NCBI RefSeq assembly: GCF_002099425.1
Contig: NW_018344252.1
Location: 2,232,001-2,296,000 of the forward strand
Direction: 5' to 3'
DNA: 64,000 bases
From: Phascolarctos cinereus
Taxonomy: Eukaryota > Chordata > Mammalia > Diprotodontia > Phascolarctidae
The notes beneath the pieces are model-generated. The model was not told the DNA's origin and searched no databases. It saw only the letters and a program-made list of their open reading frames with translations. This document shows positions 10,791-22,035 of this stretch, piece by piece (position 1 is the stretch's first letter; the number at the start of each line of letters is the position of its first letter). The position numbers and the translations under genes were made by a program.

Positions 10791-12849
10791 CAGGTTGTTG
10801 GGGCCATGGAGAATTGACTAGAGACATTCCAGTAGACGGGGAAGGAAACTGTTCTCTCCACCACCCACATTCAGAACTCGGCTTCTTTTACTTGGAAATT
10901 AAAGCCCAGAACCCAGAGCTGTGCCTTCCCTAATTAAAAGTGTAACCAGCCTCCCCAGAGAGGAATGTAGGATCCATTTCATTCAATTCACCAAGCCTTG
11001 ATTAAGCCCCCGCGAATGTGGAGGATGCTGATGGCTGGCATTTCTCAGGGCTCTAAGGTTTATAAAGTCCTTTCCTCACAAATCACAGGAGGCAGGTCAA
11101 ACTAGTGAAGGGCTGGGCCGCCACATGCAGTCTGTGTGGGGCTGGGCTGGGCTCTGAGCCCTCTTGGTGGGTGGGCCACATGTGCTCTGGTCCTTGCCTA
11201 AGGGACATTCACGCACCAATAGTGCCTCCTGGTTGGCCTCGTGCTTTGTGGGACCAAAGGGACTTGGGGCAAATGTGATTGGTGACAAAGTTGGGAAGAG
11301 TGGCCTGCTCCATGAGCTTTAAGAAGTGAGAAAGTAGGCTCCGTTATGGACACAGCCAACAACCAGGAGGGGTGGGGGACTTCTCCTGCCTTCCCTTCCC
11401 TGGCAGCAGCGATGGCGGCACATACGCAGGGCAGGGAGAATGTGTGCTGGTCCAGGTGAGGTGAAGATGGACCTCAAGGCTCTGCCTGCTTCCTCCACTT
11501 TGTACAGCTCTTCCTGAGTCCAGGACATGAGCAGTGAAACTCAGAAGTGGCCACTTCCAGCCCTTTGGGCTACCTATTTCACAAAGCCAAAAGTCATCTC
11601 AGGGGAGGCTGGCTGTCCCAGGGCAGGCAGGGGTACTCTGAAGCCTGCCCTCTCAGAGGAGGAGATGATCATTCTGGAGTCCAGAAGCCTATTTGACGTG
11701 GCCCAGAAGCCCTGGCCCTTGGGTTGCTGCTGTAACAGGGCAGGGTGAGGTGAAAGTGAAATCTCTTCAACAATCCCACAAGTTTCCTGGGAGACTTTCC
11801 TAGCTCTTACAGAAGATCAGAACTGAAATGAGGAGTTACTGGTTCTGGTTGGAAGTATGCGTTAGTGCGTGACATTTATAGCATTTCTTTTCATAGCAGA
11901 GGAAAAGGCTGTCCTGTCCCTCACATCTATTACTGTGCACATTGACTCTCTTTCTAGAAAGGACACTGTTCATTCCTTGTGGGGAGGCTGTGAGCCACGC
12001 TTAAGCCTTCTCTAAGAGATTTTCCCCACAACTTTGGGATGGGGGTTCAATGAACCAAAGAATGAGAGAAAAAAAACTCCTCAGGACTCAACCTGGTTTT
12101 TGTGAGACCAGAGCAGAAGCCCCTTTTGGGAGAAGGGAGCCCACGGGGCCACAGGTAACACAAGTATTTTTATTCCCATTGTACAGATGAAGAAATAGAG
12201 GCTTAGGGAAGAGTAGTCACCCAGATAGTAAGCATTAGAAAAAGCATTCTCATCTCTGTCTCCTAAAGGATGGGACAGTATTTTTCTTACCACGCATCAT
12301 GGCTGCCTCAGATATATTCACTCACCCCCTGCTCCTTTCTCCTCCTCTGGCACTAGCATGCAGAATTCATAAAGGCTGGGCTGGTTGTCTGTTACATCAA
12401 CACTTATACAGCCTTTCTCTTCCATGATGCTCTTATTAAACCCATAACTTTCATTCTTGTCACCAGGGGAAGACGACAGGATATCATTGCTGGGGCTTTT
12501 CCCTCACTCAAGAAGTGAACATGCTGCTACGTTTTTGGAAGTCTTCCCCTTCAGACCCAGGACTCCCACACATTCCCCGGCAGAGGGCAGAGGATGAAAT
12601 GGAGGGTGGAGGCTCTTCTCCAAAGAGCAAATGTCTCCAAAATCTACCTCACTTTTCTCCCTCACCCACAGCCCCCAATTACAGCCATAGCCCTTAGCGC
12701 CCTAAAAGCCATTTTTGGAAAGCCCTGTGATATTGATAAGGGGTGGAAACCATGTCCAAACTCGGGGCTTAAAACACTGGGATTTGAATTGACAGCTAAT
12801 ACCCCTCAAGTTATTATTGCTGGAAAATACGGTTTAAGGCTACAACTGA
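10791..12849. other. No gene; unique sequence with a MIR scrap
   Basis: A short antisense MIR piece lies at about 12155-12240 (attgtacagatgaagaaata). No exon signal was found in the rest. Confidence 0.5.
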
Positions 12850-13020
12850 TGTGGGGGAAGACACTGGACATGGAATAAGGAGGCCCAACGTCAAATCCTG
12901 CCTCTGACACTAACAATCTATGTGCCTGAGGGTAAGAGTTTTCCGCTCCCTGGGTCTCAATATCTTTGTCTGTAAAATGAAAGGGTTGGGCTGCACATTA
13001 AGTGAGGTCCCTCCCAATTT
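12850..13020 (+). mobile_element. MIR/MIR3-like SINE
   Basis: ctgcctctgacactaacaat, tgtctgtaaaatgaaagggt and gaggtccctcccaatttta follow the MIR3 order. Confidence 0.65.
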
Positions 13021-13065
13021 TAAAAGAACCTATATTTCTATTATCTGTTATTCCCAGTTCTATTT

Positions 13066-14815
13066 TTTTTTACTTTTTAATATTTTATTTTCCCATATTC
13101 AGTTGTTTCAGTCATGTCCAACTATTCATGACCCCATTTGGGGGTTTCCTTGACAAAGATACTGAAGTGGTTTGCCATTTCCTTCTGCAGCTTATTTTCC
13201 AGATGAGGAAACTGAGGCAAACAGAGTTAAGTGACTTGCCCAGGGTCACACAGCTAGTGAATGTCTGAGGCTGGATTTGAACTCATGAAGATGAGTCTTC
13301 CTGACTCTAGGCACCAGCTAGCTGCCCTTATTTTTTTCAACTACATGTAAAAAAATATTTTTTACATTTTTAAAAAATTCTGAGTGCTTAAATTCTTTCC
13401 CTCCCTCCCTTTCCTCCCCCCCCCATTGAGAAGCCAAGCAATTTGATATAGGTTATACATGTGCAGTCATGCAAAACATATTTTCATATTAGTCATGCTA
13501 TGAAAAATAACACAAAACAAAAAAAAAACCACCAAAAATTAAGTAAAAAATATAATGCTTTGATCTATACTCAGACTCCATCAAGTCTTTCTCTGGATGT
13601 GGGTAGCATTTTTCATCACAGATCTTTCAAAATTGTCTTAGATTTTTGTATTGCTGAGACTAGCAAAGTCATTCACAGTTCATCATACAATATTGCTGTT
13701 ACTATGTACAAGTCTCCTAGTTCTGCTCACTTCACTTTGCATCAATTTATGTAAGTCTTCCTAGATTTTTCTGAAAGCATCCTGCTCATCATTTCTTATA
13801 GCACAATATTATTCCCTCACAGTCATATACCACAGCTTATTCAGCCATTCCCCAATTGATGGTCATCTCTTCAATTTCCAATTCTTTGCCACCACAAAAA
13901 GATCATATACATATAGTACAAATAGGTCTTTTTCCCTTTTTAATAATTTCTTTGGGTTACAGACCTAGTAGTGGTACTGCTGGATCAAAGGGTATGCACA
14001 GTTTTATAGCCCTTTGGGTATAGTTCCAAATTGCTCTCCAGAATGGTTAGATCAGTTTACAACTCTACCAACGATGCATTTGTGTCCCAATTTTCCCACA
14101 TCCCTTCCAACATTTGTCATTTTCCTTTTGTCTCATAGTAGCCAATCTGGTAGGTATGAGGTGGTACCTCAGAGCTGTTTTAATTTGAATTTCTCTAGTC
14201 AATAGTGATTCAGAGCACTTTTTCGTGACTATAGATACCTTTGATTACTTCACCTAAAAACTGCTTGTTCATATCCTTTGACCATTTATCAGTTGGGGAA
14301 AGACTTGTATTCTTGTAAATTTGACTCAGTTCTCTGTATTAGAGAATTAAATAAACTTGAGGTAACATTTTCCCCTTAGTTTTCTGCCGTCCTCCTAATG
14401 TTGGCTACATTGGTTTTGATTGTGCAAACCCTTTTTAATTCATTGCAATCAAAATAATCCATTTTACATCCCATATTGCTATCTCATTTCATCATAAATT
14501 TTTCTCCTGACCATACAGCTGAGTAAACTATTCCACACTCCCCTAATTTGCTTATCCTATCAGCCTTTATGTCTAAAGCATGTAATCCATTCTGCTTTCT
14601 ACTTCTGTTTTATGGGTGTTTATCCTATTCACAGTTATGATTACTGTGTATTTCCCTTCATCCTACTCCCTGCTTATTCTTCTCTCATCCCTTTCACCCA
14701 TCTCTCCTCAAAATTATTTTGCTTTTGACTACCTCTTCCCCCAACTCACCCTCCCTTCTAACAGTACCACCTTCTCTTATCCCTCTCCCTTCCTACTTCT
14801 CTAAAGGATAAGATA
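13066..14815 (-). mobile_element. L1, antisense, rearranged
   Basis: Positions 13328-14600 read, on the minus strand, as L1 ORF2 C terminus plus 3' UTR. Marker runs on the plus strand are caatttgatataggttatac, aattgatggtcatctcttca, tgctggatcaaagggtatgc and catcccttccaacatttgtc. From about 14610 the sequence jumps to a different pyrimidine-rich L1 segment (tattcacagttatgattact, cctcttcccccaactcaccc), which I place by memory in the 5' part of marsupial L1. This implies an internal deletion. The SINE at 13099-13327 interrupts the tail. Confidence 0.82.
13099..13327 (-). mobile_element. MAR1-type CORE-SINE inserted in an L1 tail
   Basis: From cagttgtttcagtcatgtcc to ccagctagctgccc. It separates the T-rich L1 tail (13066-13098) from the rest of the antisense L1. 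Confidence 0.88.
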
Positions 14816-14839
14816 GGCCTTGGAAGTCATTTAAAACAA

Positions 14840-14975
14840 AGGTTCTTTTAATCCCCCTTTTTTGTGTCATGGCAGTCTGGTGAAGCCTAGAGGCCTCTTT
14901 CAGAATAAAGCTTTTAGATACTAAAATGAATTACAGAGGATTATGAAAGTAACCAATTATATAGGAATAGCTGTC
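14840..14975 (-). mobile_element. hAT-like MER element, antisense
   Basis: ggttcttttaatcccccttt, tggcagtctggtgaagccta and atgaattacagaggattatg are the reverse complement of the family seen at 931 and 21880. Confidence 0.55.
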
Positions 14976-15057
14976 ACAATATGCATTTTTAAAAACTCAT
15001 GGGCCTTGGGTTACCACCCTCTACAAGACCTGTTAGTCACTGGAATTAAGTGGCTTA

Positions 15058-15308
15058 AGGGAGAGGGCACTGAGCCTGGAGTTATGAAGACCTGAGTTCA
15101 AATCCAGCCTCAGATGCTTACTACTATGTCACCCTGGGTGAGTCACTTTCGGTGCTCCCTGCCTGTCTCCTCATCTGTAAAATGAGGATAATTATGGCAC
15201 ATACCTCCTAGGGTTGTAGTGAGAATCAAATGAAATAAAATTTGTAAAGTGCTTAACACAGTGACTGTCACATAGCATGAAGTACAGCAGTGTTAGCTAT
15301 TATCATCT
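15058..15308 (+). mobile_element. MIR-type SINE
   Basis: agacctgagttcaaatccag, gtctcctcatctgtaaaatg and tttgtaaagtgcttaacaca occur in order. Confidence 0.85.
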
Positions 15309-15399
15309 CAGCAATGTGTATGCTTGACCCAAAGTGGGGGCACTAAAGATTGAAAAGATGTGAATGTGAGGAGGTGACTGGACAACTAAAGAGAATTAC

Positions 15400-15664
15400 C
15401 AGGTCAACATGCTACAAGGTCAAGATGTCCTAAGCTATTTGTTGGGCATCTGGTGGTTTGCAATATTGGACTTCCACAGTGGGTGCTACCACATCCTCAT
15501 GGCAGAGATGGGTCAAGACAAGATGGGACTCATCTATCCAGCAGGATCTGACCCATTTGAGTTCATGTGCCATGGAATCTTGGGTTTGGGAAGCAGAATA
15601 GGAGCTGATCATATCTCAATGGCTTATGAGGTTGTGGGAGATGTAAGCAACATGAAAGTGAGGT
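15400..15664 (+). mobile_element. Ty3/gypsy-type LTR retrotransposon fossil: reverse-transcriptase fragment
   Basis: A frame starting at 15409 encodes a stretch like the Ty3/gypsy reverse transcriptase: LSYLLGIWWFAILDF, then HSGCYHILMAEMGQDK and FEFMCHGI. It follows the family pattern WF..LD..SGY.QI.MAE.D..KT...P.G..EF..M..G. It is a short broken piece without LTRs, gag or integrase. It is older than the SINE that sits at its right side (15680-15838). Sequence to the right of that SINE may belong to the same fossil. Confidence 0.65.
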
Positions 15665-15679
15665 ACCTCATTGTCTTTA

Positions 15680-15838
15680 TTCTTATTATTTTTGCTTTTT
15701 TTGATGAGGCAATTGGGATTAAGTGACCTGCCCAAGGTCACACAGCTAGTAAGTGTGAAGTATCTGATGACAGATTTGAAGTCAGGTCCTCCTCACTCCA
15801 AGGCAGGAGCTTTATCCACTGTGCCACCTAGCCGCCCC
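15680..15838 (-). mobile_element. WSINE1-like SINE, antisense, with 15-bp target duplication
   Basis: tgatgaggcaattgggatta to tgtgccacctagccgcccc is the reverse complement of the tRNA-headed SINE. The target copy acctcattgtcttta is exact at 15665-15679 and 15839-15853. Confidence 0.95.
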
Positions 15839-16143
15839 ACCTCATTGTCTTTAGAAAGCTTTTTGGAATAAATACCAAACAGGTTTTGTTACTCAAAAAT
15901 TCTTGAGAAGAACGATTTATTATGATGATCTGTGCTTCAACATTACTTTAAGGTTGACAGTGTTTTCCACACAAGAATCTTGTGTTGCTGGTGATACAAG
16001 TGTTCTTAGCACCAGAGAGTGTTGCTGTAAAGAGTGGAGATGGTTGGTGGCATGTGGTCCCTTCTCCTGCCTCCCTACTAGATAGAAGCAGAGTTGAATC
16101 CATCTCAGGCCTTTCCTATCATCTCCCTGGGGAATGGTTTAGG

Positions 16144-16262
16144 CAGGGGTGGGAAACCTGCAGCCTCCAGGCCACATGTGGCCCTCTAGGTCCTCAAGTG
16201 CAGCCCTCTGACGGAATCCAAATTTCACAGAACAAATCCTGTTATTAAGGTTTTATTATTTT
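16144..16262 (+). mobile_element. hAT nonautonomous element, half copy
   Basis: caggggtgggaaacctgcag, ccacatgtggccctctaggt and acagaacaaatcctgttatt are the left half of a known palindrome-like hAT family. The mirrored right half is absent and AT-rich sequence follows. Confidence 0.7.
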
Positions 16263-16400
16263 ATATGTAATAAACATATAGATAATAAACATATTTTATT
16301 TATTTAATGTTATATTTAGTATATGTTTAACATATTATTCATTATGTTTATTTTAATATATAATATACACTACTTATTATTTAGGGTATGATCCTTTTCT
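16263..16400. repeat. AT-rich low-complexity tract
   Basis: Made mainly of tataat, aacatat and tttatt units with short inverted repeats (aaacatat / atatgttt). Confidence 0.8.
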
Positions 16401-16569
16401 TCCCGCAAAATCAATCAACCATACTGTGTTAGAGTGATGATCTCACTTTTTAGCCTGGGGCAATAAAATGGCTCTCACATGCACTGGTATCTATTTTATG
16501 GAGCTGGTATCCTCCATCCATCCCTGCCACCTATTTTATGGAATCCTTATCAGACAAAAAATTTGATAT

Positions 16570-16650
16570 GGATGTTTATTAACATTTATTGGCATCTACC
16601 ATGTGCCAGCTGGATGCTAGAGACATAAAGAAATCACAATGGCTTGGAGT
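16570..16650 (-). mobile_element. L2 3' end, antisense
   Basis: taacatttattggcatctac then catgtgccagctggatgcta. Confidence 0.55.
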
Positions 16651-17214
16651 CCCAGTTAAACAGATTCCTAACATTGAGACAGGTTTGGCTCTGTCCTAAC
16701 TTACGTTTTTGTGTATCTCCATCTAATCGCTGGCTTCTCCATATCTGAGGCAAAAAAATAGGATGCAGGAAATATAGGTAAAAGAAGCAAGCAGAGCATG
16801 TTAGTGTTTGTTACCAGATAGGCACAGGGAGGGAAAGTCAAGGAGAGAGCAGCTCTGTGAGGCTTGTTTTTCCGGAGGCAGGTCTTCCCTCAATCCTCGA
16901 AGAGGTGAATTCTGCTGGCAGCTTTGGCCTGTGCCCACGTGCCAAGGTGCCCGCAGATGGCCCAGCCCAATCTCCCTCTTACAATTGCCATGACTCTATA
17001 TACTCCTGGGTTTCTATTTTCACTTGATCTTACAGCCCCAATTCTTCCCATATTGGCTCCCCAAGTCTCTGACCATTTTGTAGTCCCAGATACTTTCTTT
17101 CTCTGTCTCTCAGGACGGCAAAATCCCAAGTCCCAGGGAGAAATGTGAGGAACTGATGGACATCCTGGGATGTGCAGTTCAGAGGGACAAGTGTTTCCTC
17201 TGGGCCCTGAAAGC

Positions 17215-17285
17215 AAAGTGCTTATCAGGGTGCCTGGCCCAGAGGAGGTGCTTGATAAATGTTTATTGACTATTACTTTGATCTG
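17215..17285 (+). mobile_element. L2/MIR 3' end
   Basis: ggtgcctggcccagaggagg then gcttgataaatgtttattga matches the shared L2/MIR tail. Confidence 0.65.
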
Positions 17286-17833
17286 AGAGCTGGGAGACAG
17301 ACCGAGCACTGCCTGGGAGTTATTAAAGGGATACACACAAGTCTACTATTTATTCTTATTAGTAGGGATTGAACTTGAGGGGAAAAGGTTGTTAGAAAAA
17401 ACTGCTTAACATGAATAAGGGGATTACTCCCCATCATAACCGGCATGGAGCCACAGGACTGGTGAGATCAGGTCATATAACATTAAGCTTTAAGGAACGA
17501 GTAACACGTGTTTAAAAACAAATAGCTGTTTACTATGGGCTGCACTTTCTGAATGTTGTATATCAGGAAAATACAAACAAACCCATCCATTCCCTACGGG
17601 AGAAGAATTAGGCTCCGTATGTGCAGTACAATCTGTTTCCCATGGCTCCCATGGAGGACACAGAAGAGCTGGTGGGTGTGGTTTCCCAAAGAGCTGGCTC
17701 CCACAATGGTGGTGCTCTCCTCTCCTGGCCATATAATCTCGGCTAGTATTTCTTCTCTTTGAATTCGGCAGTGAACTCTAATCACTCTGGCTCTGGAGTG
17801 GAGGGATGCCACATCTCATTAAGACTGCTAGGA

Positions 17834-18012
17834 GGTGCAGACGAAAGCTACTGGATTTAGGGGCAGAGACATAAGTGTGAATCCTATGGCAGACAGTAAA
17901 CAGCTCTTGGGTGAGTCTCGTTACCTCTGCCTCAGTTTCCTCATCTTTAAAATGAGGATACCAGTACCTTCATCCTAGGATGGTTATGAGAATACAACGA
18001 GATCACACGCTG
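17834..18012 (+). mobile_element. MIR
   Basis: Contains tctgcctcagtttcctcatc, ttaaaatgaggataccagta and gtgtgaatcctatggcagac. Confidence 0.75.
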
Positions 18013-20289
18013 CCCTACTAGCTCAGGATTATTTTACTCAAGCGAAAGAGGGGGTGGACCTAGGTAGGGTAGGTGGCAGCAGGAACAAAGGGGAAAGGTC
18101 ACCAGCTCGCCATCTGGCCTCCCTGACTCTGCCCCCCATCCCAGACTGACCTCCTTTGTGGTGGTTCCACCCAGACCTAACAAGTAGGATTGCTGCAGTG
18201 CATCATGGGAGTAGCAAGGGATGATGGTCAAAGCACCATGATGGGGCTGGGATACCACAGGTGGCGACTTTGCTGGTGGGAGGAGCTTCAGCGGATTGAT
18301 AACCCCTGCAAAAGTGACCTGGCATGGGGTGATGGGGGCCAAGTAATGAGAACTGAGATCAGGGAGGTGTGCAAACTGGGTGCTGCACAAGCCTTCCTTT
18401 CTTGGAATGTCCTTCCCTTCCCCAGGTTTCCATGGGAGTCTACGGGAAATGAGATGGTGCCTGTTGATGGGGGAAGGGGGAGGATTCTGTTGCTTGATTT
18501 CCTGTTTTGCTGACAATTCAATGCTTCCTGTTGGATCTGTAGTTTCTGGTTGGTATGATGGCCAGAACACCCTGGCCCTCCCACCCCCAAAACCCGGAGC
18601 AGCAACAAGATCCCAGAGTGGACTGGAAGACCCACCACCTCAGGAGAAAAGATGCAGGGAAGGCTGGCTATCTTCCTTCCCCCAGCTCTTTCTCAGGCAA
18701 ATGGTCTTCTCACCTGGCCTCCATGACGTACTTGGGAAACGGATAAACACTGAAGGGGCCACTGCATGAGAGGTGGAGGTCACCAAGCCAAACAGAATTA
18801 GCAGTGGGTCATGGCAGACCAAAACAAGGGAGAGGCCAGTCCTGCTGCCCTCTAACCTGGTTGGGCCACACCTGGCAGCAAAAGCACTTCCTCGGTCCTG
18901 TCACCCCATGAGCACAACCAGGACAGTGGGAGGGCTGGCAATTATTTCAGTGCAGCATGGGGAGAATTGGGAGACATGCTAAAAGTGTGGGTGGGGGTTA
19001 CACTCAATATAGAGAGCCTCCTAATGTTCCACACAGGCCAGATGACCACTCCCTCCACTGTGGCAGAATGGCTTCCTCTTCGGGTAGGCATAGGACCCAA
19101 CGACCTCTGAGGTTCTATGAGTCTAAGACCACACTGGGCAGCAGCTCCTTCAGCAAAATGAATTCAGCAGCATTCCCTAGTGGGGCTTTGATGGAATGTG
19201 GAAAGCCCTGCCCTGCCTGGACGTGGGTTCTGAAGGCAATCAAAATCAGGCAATAGGCCCCAACACAGCCCTGGGGGTGTTCCACTAAGGTCCCTGCCCC
19301 CAACCCGAAGACCCCCAAAGCTCACTCAATTAAGAACCTGCTTTATCATCTGTTCTCTTTCTGACTCCAGGAATGCCAGTGTGCCCAGTAACTCCTCCTA
19401 CTGAAGCTAGAATCACACACCTCAGCCCTGGAAGGGACACCTCCCCACTCCAATCCCAACCCCCCCATTCCAGGCCCTCTAGTGCAAGCCAGCCCTGAAG
19501 GACAAGCCCTTGCACAACCCATGACCTAGCCTTTGCCTGAAGTCCTCAGGTAGGAGGCACCCACTATCTCCCTCCGAGTCTCAAAAAGCCCCAATGGTCA
19601 GGAGGCATATTTCTTGACATCAGCCTAAATCCACCTCTTGACAAGCCCCCTCCCCCCACCCCAAGGCTCATCCCACCTCCTGAGGGCAGTGCTGGAAGCC
19701 CCACATGTCTACTTGCTCCCCTGCTTTCTCCCTGCCCCTCTGGACTGCCCCACCTTCTCTGACTGAGGTCCAGTGTTCTCAGTCCCTTCCGATTATTCAA
19801 TGTCCTCCTCCAGCCCCGCTGCCCTTCTCAGGGCACCAGTCCTTCCTAAGAAGTGGAGCCCAGAGCTATGCAGGAGAGTGCTGCATTCACCTTCGCAGGC
19901 CTGGGCACTCCCATGACTCCATTTGCTCTTTTGGGCTGGCAGAGTCCACCAAACCTTCCAGTTCTTTTTCAAATGGCCATCTCACTTCGCCTCACCTCTT
20001 ATGTTGGACTTCTGAAGAGTTTTCTCTTTAAACTCTTCCTCCATCCCTTCATTTCCAGAATTCTATCTCTTGGCTCTCCCTCCCAGTTTGGGTCCCCTGC
20101 CCATTTCACAGGCTTACTGCAGAAACCCGCGGATCTCTCTAGTGCGTACGCCCAAGGGAGACACTGGGGTCAACCTGGACCCTAAGGGTGGTCCCGAGGT
20201 GTCACAGTGCTGGTCCCAACAAGGTATTCCATCGACTGCCCAGGCCCCTCCACCAAACCACATTCTCCCCAAAGAAAACACTGCTTGGG
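18013..20289. other. No gene; GC-richer unique sequence downstream of TUSC3
   Basis: A 178-codon minus-strand frame (18034-18570) has no family resemblance. No repeats were recognised with confidence. A decoy splice acceptor near 19332 is discussed under rejected items. Confidence 0.5.
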
Positions 20290-20741
20290 AGAGCTCGTTG
20301 ACTTTATCACAGCCACAGGACTAATTCATACACATAGAACGTGGATTTCATGCATATAGCTGATGTCTGGGACACTGGCAAGAACATTGACACCAATTAC
20401 ATTTGGGGTTTTTTGACCAATTCCTGAACGATTCAATAACACTGTGAATTTCATTCCAATCCTGTACCATGCACTGGAAATAAATAATGCCCTCAAATAG
20501 CTGTCTGATGTGTCCTCTCCAAAGGCGGTGTTACCTCCATCATGTCTTTCCAAAAATTCCACAGTCTGTTATTTTCACTAGCAAAATGCACAATGAATTC
20601 CGTCCAAGATGGGTCTAACTTATCACAGTTACTGGTGGAACCACCAAAGATTCTAGAGAACATAACGTTGGGGTCAGGATCAAGATCAGGTACAGTTTAC
20701 CTTCCTGGTAAACATTCATCTTGGGCAAATCCTGCAGGGTT
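20290..20741 (-). other. TUSC3: TUSC3 3' UTR (probable extent)
   Basis: The sequence downstream of the SFLIK stop is AT-rich and free of recognisable repeats, in contrast to its surroundings. Small open frames here have no family resemblance and disagree in frame with the exon. On the minus strand a GATAAA hexamer at 20303-20308 is followed by a GT-rich stretch (about 20240-20280), so cleavage near 20275-20293 is plausible. No canonical AATAAA was seen in this interval, so the 3' boundary is an inference and a longer UTR is possible. Confidence 0.55.
20303..20308 (-). terminator. Candidate variant polyadenylation hexamer GATAAA
   Basis: The minus strand reads GATAAA, followed about 25-60 bases downstream by a GT-rich run (tgttttctttgggg, then tgtggtttggtgg). 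GATAAA is an uncommon but known hexamer variant. It lies about 435 bases after the TUSC3 stop. No better hexamer was found nearby. Confidence 0.35.
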
Positions 20742-20757
20742 TCATTTAATTAAAAAG
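20742..20757 (-). CDS. TUSC3: TUSC3 last coding exon, SFLIK isoform
   Basis: After a textbook acceptor (ttttttcctctcttttgcag) the exon reads C TTT TTA ATT AAA TGA. Joined to the AG left by the exon at 32725-32815 this gives S-F-L-I-K-stop. SFLIK is the known C terminus of the shorter TUSC3 isoform; the other isoform ends in SDLDFE. The intron before it is 11967 bases long. Only 16 bases are coding; the rest of the exon is 3' UTR. The match in phase, residues, stop and splice signal makes chance unlikely. A similar but poor decoy at about 19330 was rejected. Confidence 0.92.
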
Positions 20758-21469
20758 CTGCAAAAGAGAGGAAAAAATTTTAAATGCTGCAAATAATGAC
20801 AGCCTCATCCCCAGACCCCAGAATAAAGAAAGCTTTTCAAACTTATTCCATATTAAACATTCCCCCTGCCAAATGTCAAAACATCTAATTATAAAAATAT
20901 TTATGACATAGTGGAAGGCAATTGTAGACAACAAATAACATTTGAAAATTAAAGCTCAGCTGTTCAATTCAGTGGCAAAATTCTTTTACTGGCTCTGGAA
21001 GGGTAAACACGGAGGGGAAGGAGGTGGGGCCAGAGGTCACTGACGGGAAGAGGGGTGGGGAGGTTTGGCTTCGGGCGAAGAGGCCCTGGGCAGGTGGAGA
21101 GGCCCCTGACAGGCAGAGAGGCAGCAGGCAGGTGAAGAAGCTCCAGGCAGGCACCTGCATTGGGGGAAGGGCCCCTTGAAGGGGGCTTGTTAGGAATGCA
21201 CATGCATTTTAAGGGTCACAAAATCTCACTATGGCCTGTAGGTATTTCTTCAGTGATGCGTGGTAGCCAAGGTGAAAGGCCCACGGTGGCCAGCAGCATA
21301 TCAGAGGCTAGACACAGGGCTTGTTCTGGTCTGGAGCCACCCACAGAGCCGAGACTCTCCACACAGATCGATACAGACACAGAATATGATGGCACTCATT
21401 TCAATTTCACACACACCAACTGAGGGCTTGCTTTATAGGAATGGCCTGCACAGTGACAGGAGTACTTAG

Positions 21470-21860
21470 CCAATATTTGTATTGGCAGGAGTCAAAGGAG
21501 AAGGTAACATTTGTGAATTGAAAATTCCCTCACAAAGCATGGATACATGTATAAATCAGAATTTTTGAATTTATGAACTACTAAAAACAAGTTTATGGGA
21601 AGGTTTACTCATTTCCCTGTTTGGAATGGATAGCTTTCTGCAGAACCATATAATCCCGATAAAACAGAAAAAAACCATAACAAAGAAGAGACAGCCCATT
21701 ACTGACTTTCTGCCTATGTTTTGAGTACTTCTTTTTCAAACAAAGGTTAAAAAGTTAAATTTACAGAGACTAATTCATTAAAAATTGAAAGACTAACATC
21801 ATCTTACGTCACTTATTTTCAATTTCTCCATGTGTAAGGTGAATTTGGATTCAATGAGGG
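21470..21860. promoter_or_regulatory. Candidate conserved noncoding block in the last TUSC3 intron
   Basis: A repeat-free AT-rich stretch standing out from its GC-rich surroundings. It includes a CRE-like ttacgtcac and several short A/T cores. Conservation must be tested by alignment. Confidence 0.25.
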
Positions 21861-21879
21861 GCTGACACCTTGTTTAAAA

Positions 21880-22035
21880 AATCTTTGGCATTTCAACATA
21901 TTTGGTCTCAAAACTTTTTAGTTCTACTTTATTTTATGCCTTTAAAACCACAATTCTGAGAATGGGCCCATTGGCTTCACCAGACTGCCCATGGGGATGG
22001 ACACACACAAAAAATTGGTGAAGAACCCCTGGCTT
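21880..22035 (+). mobile_element. hAT-like MER element, 3' part
   Basis: ttagttctactttattttat, cattggcttcaccagactgc and ggtgaagaacccctggctta are the right part of the family. Confidence 0.6.

Noticed and set aside
18034-18570. 178-codon minus-strand frame.
   Set aside because: Proline-rich translation without recognised motifs, no splice context, and frames of similar length overlap on both strands.
19318-19345. Minus-strand cag followed by G TTC TTA ATT GAG TGA, which would give RFLIE-stop after the YHGYPY exon.
   Set aside because: The stretch ahead of the AG is purine-rich with no pyrimidine tract, and the exon at 20757 gives the exact SFLIK with a strong acceptor.
20326-20562. Minus-strand frame of 78 codons in the conserved-looking block.
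   Set aside because: It lies in the TUSC3 3' UTR, is in no known family, and is not joined to the exon frame.
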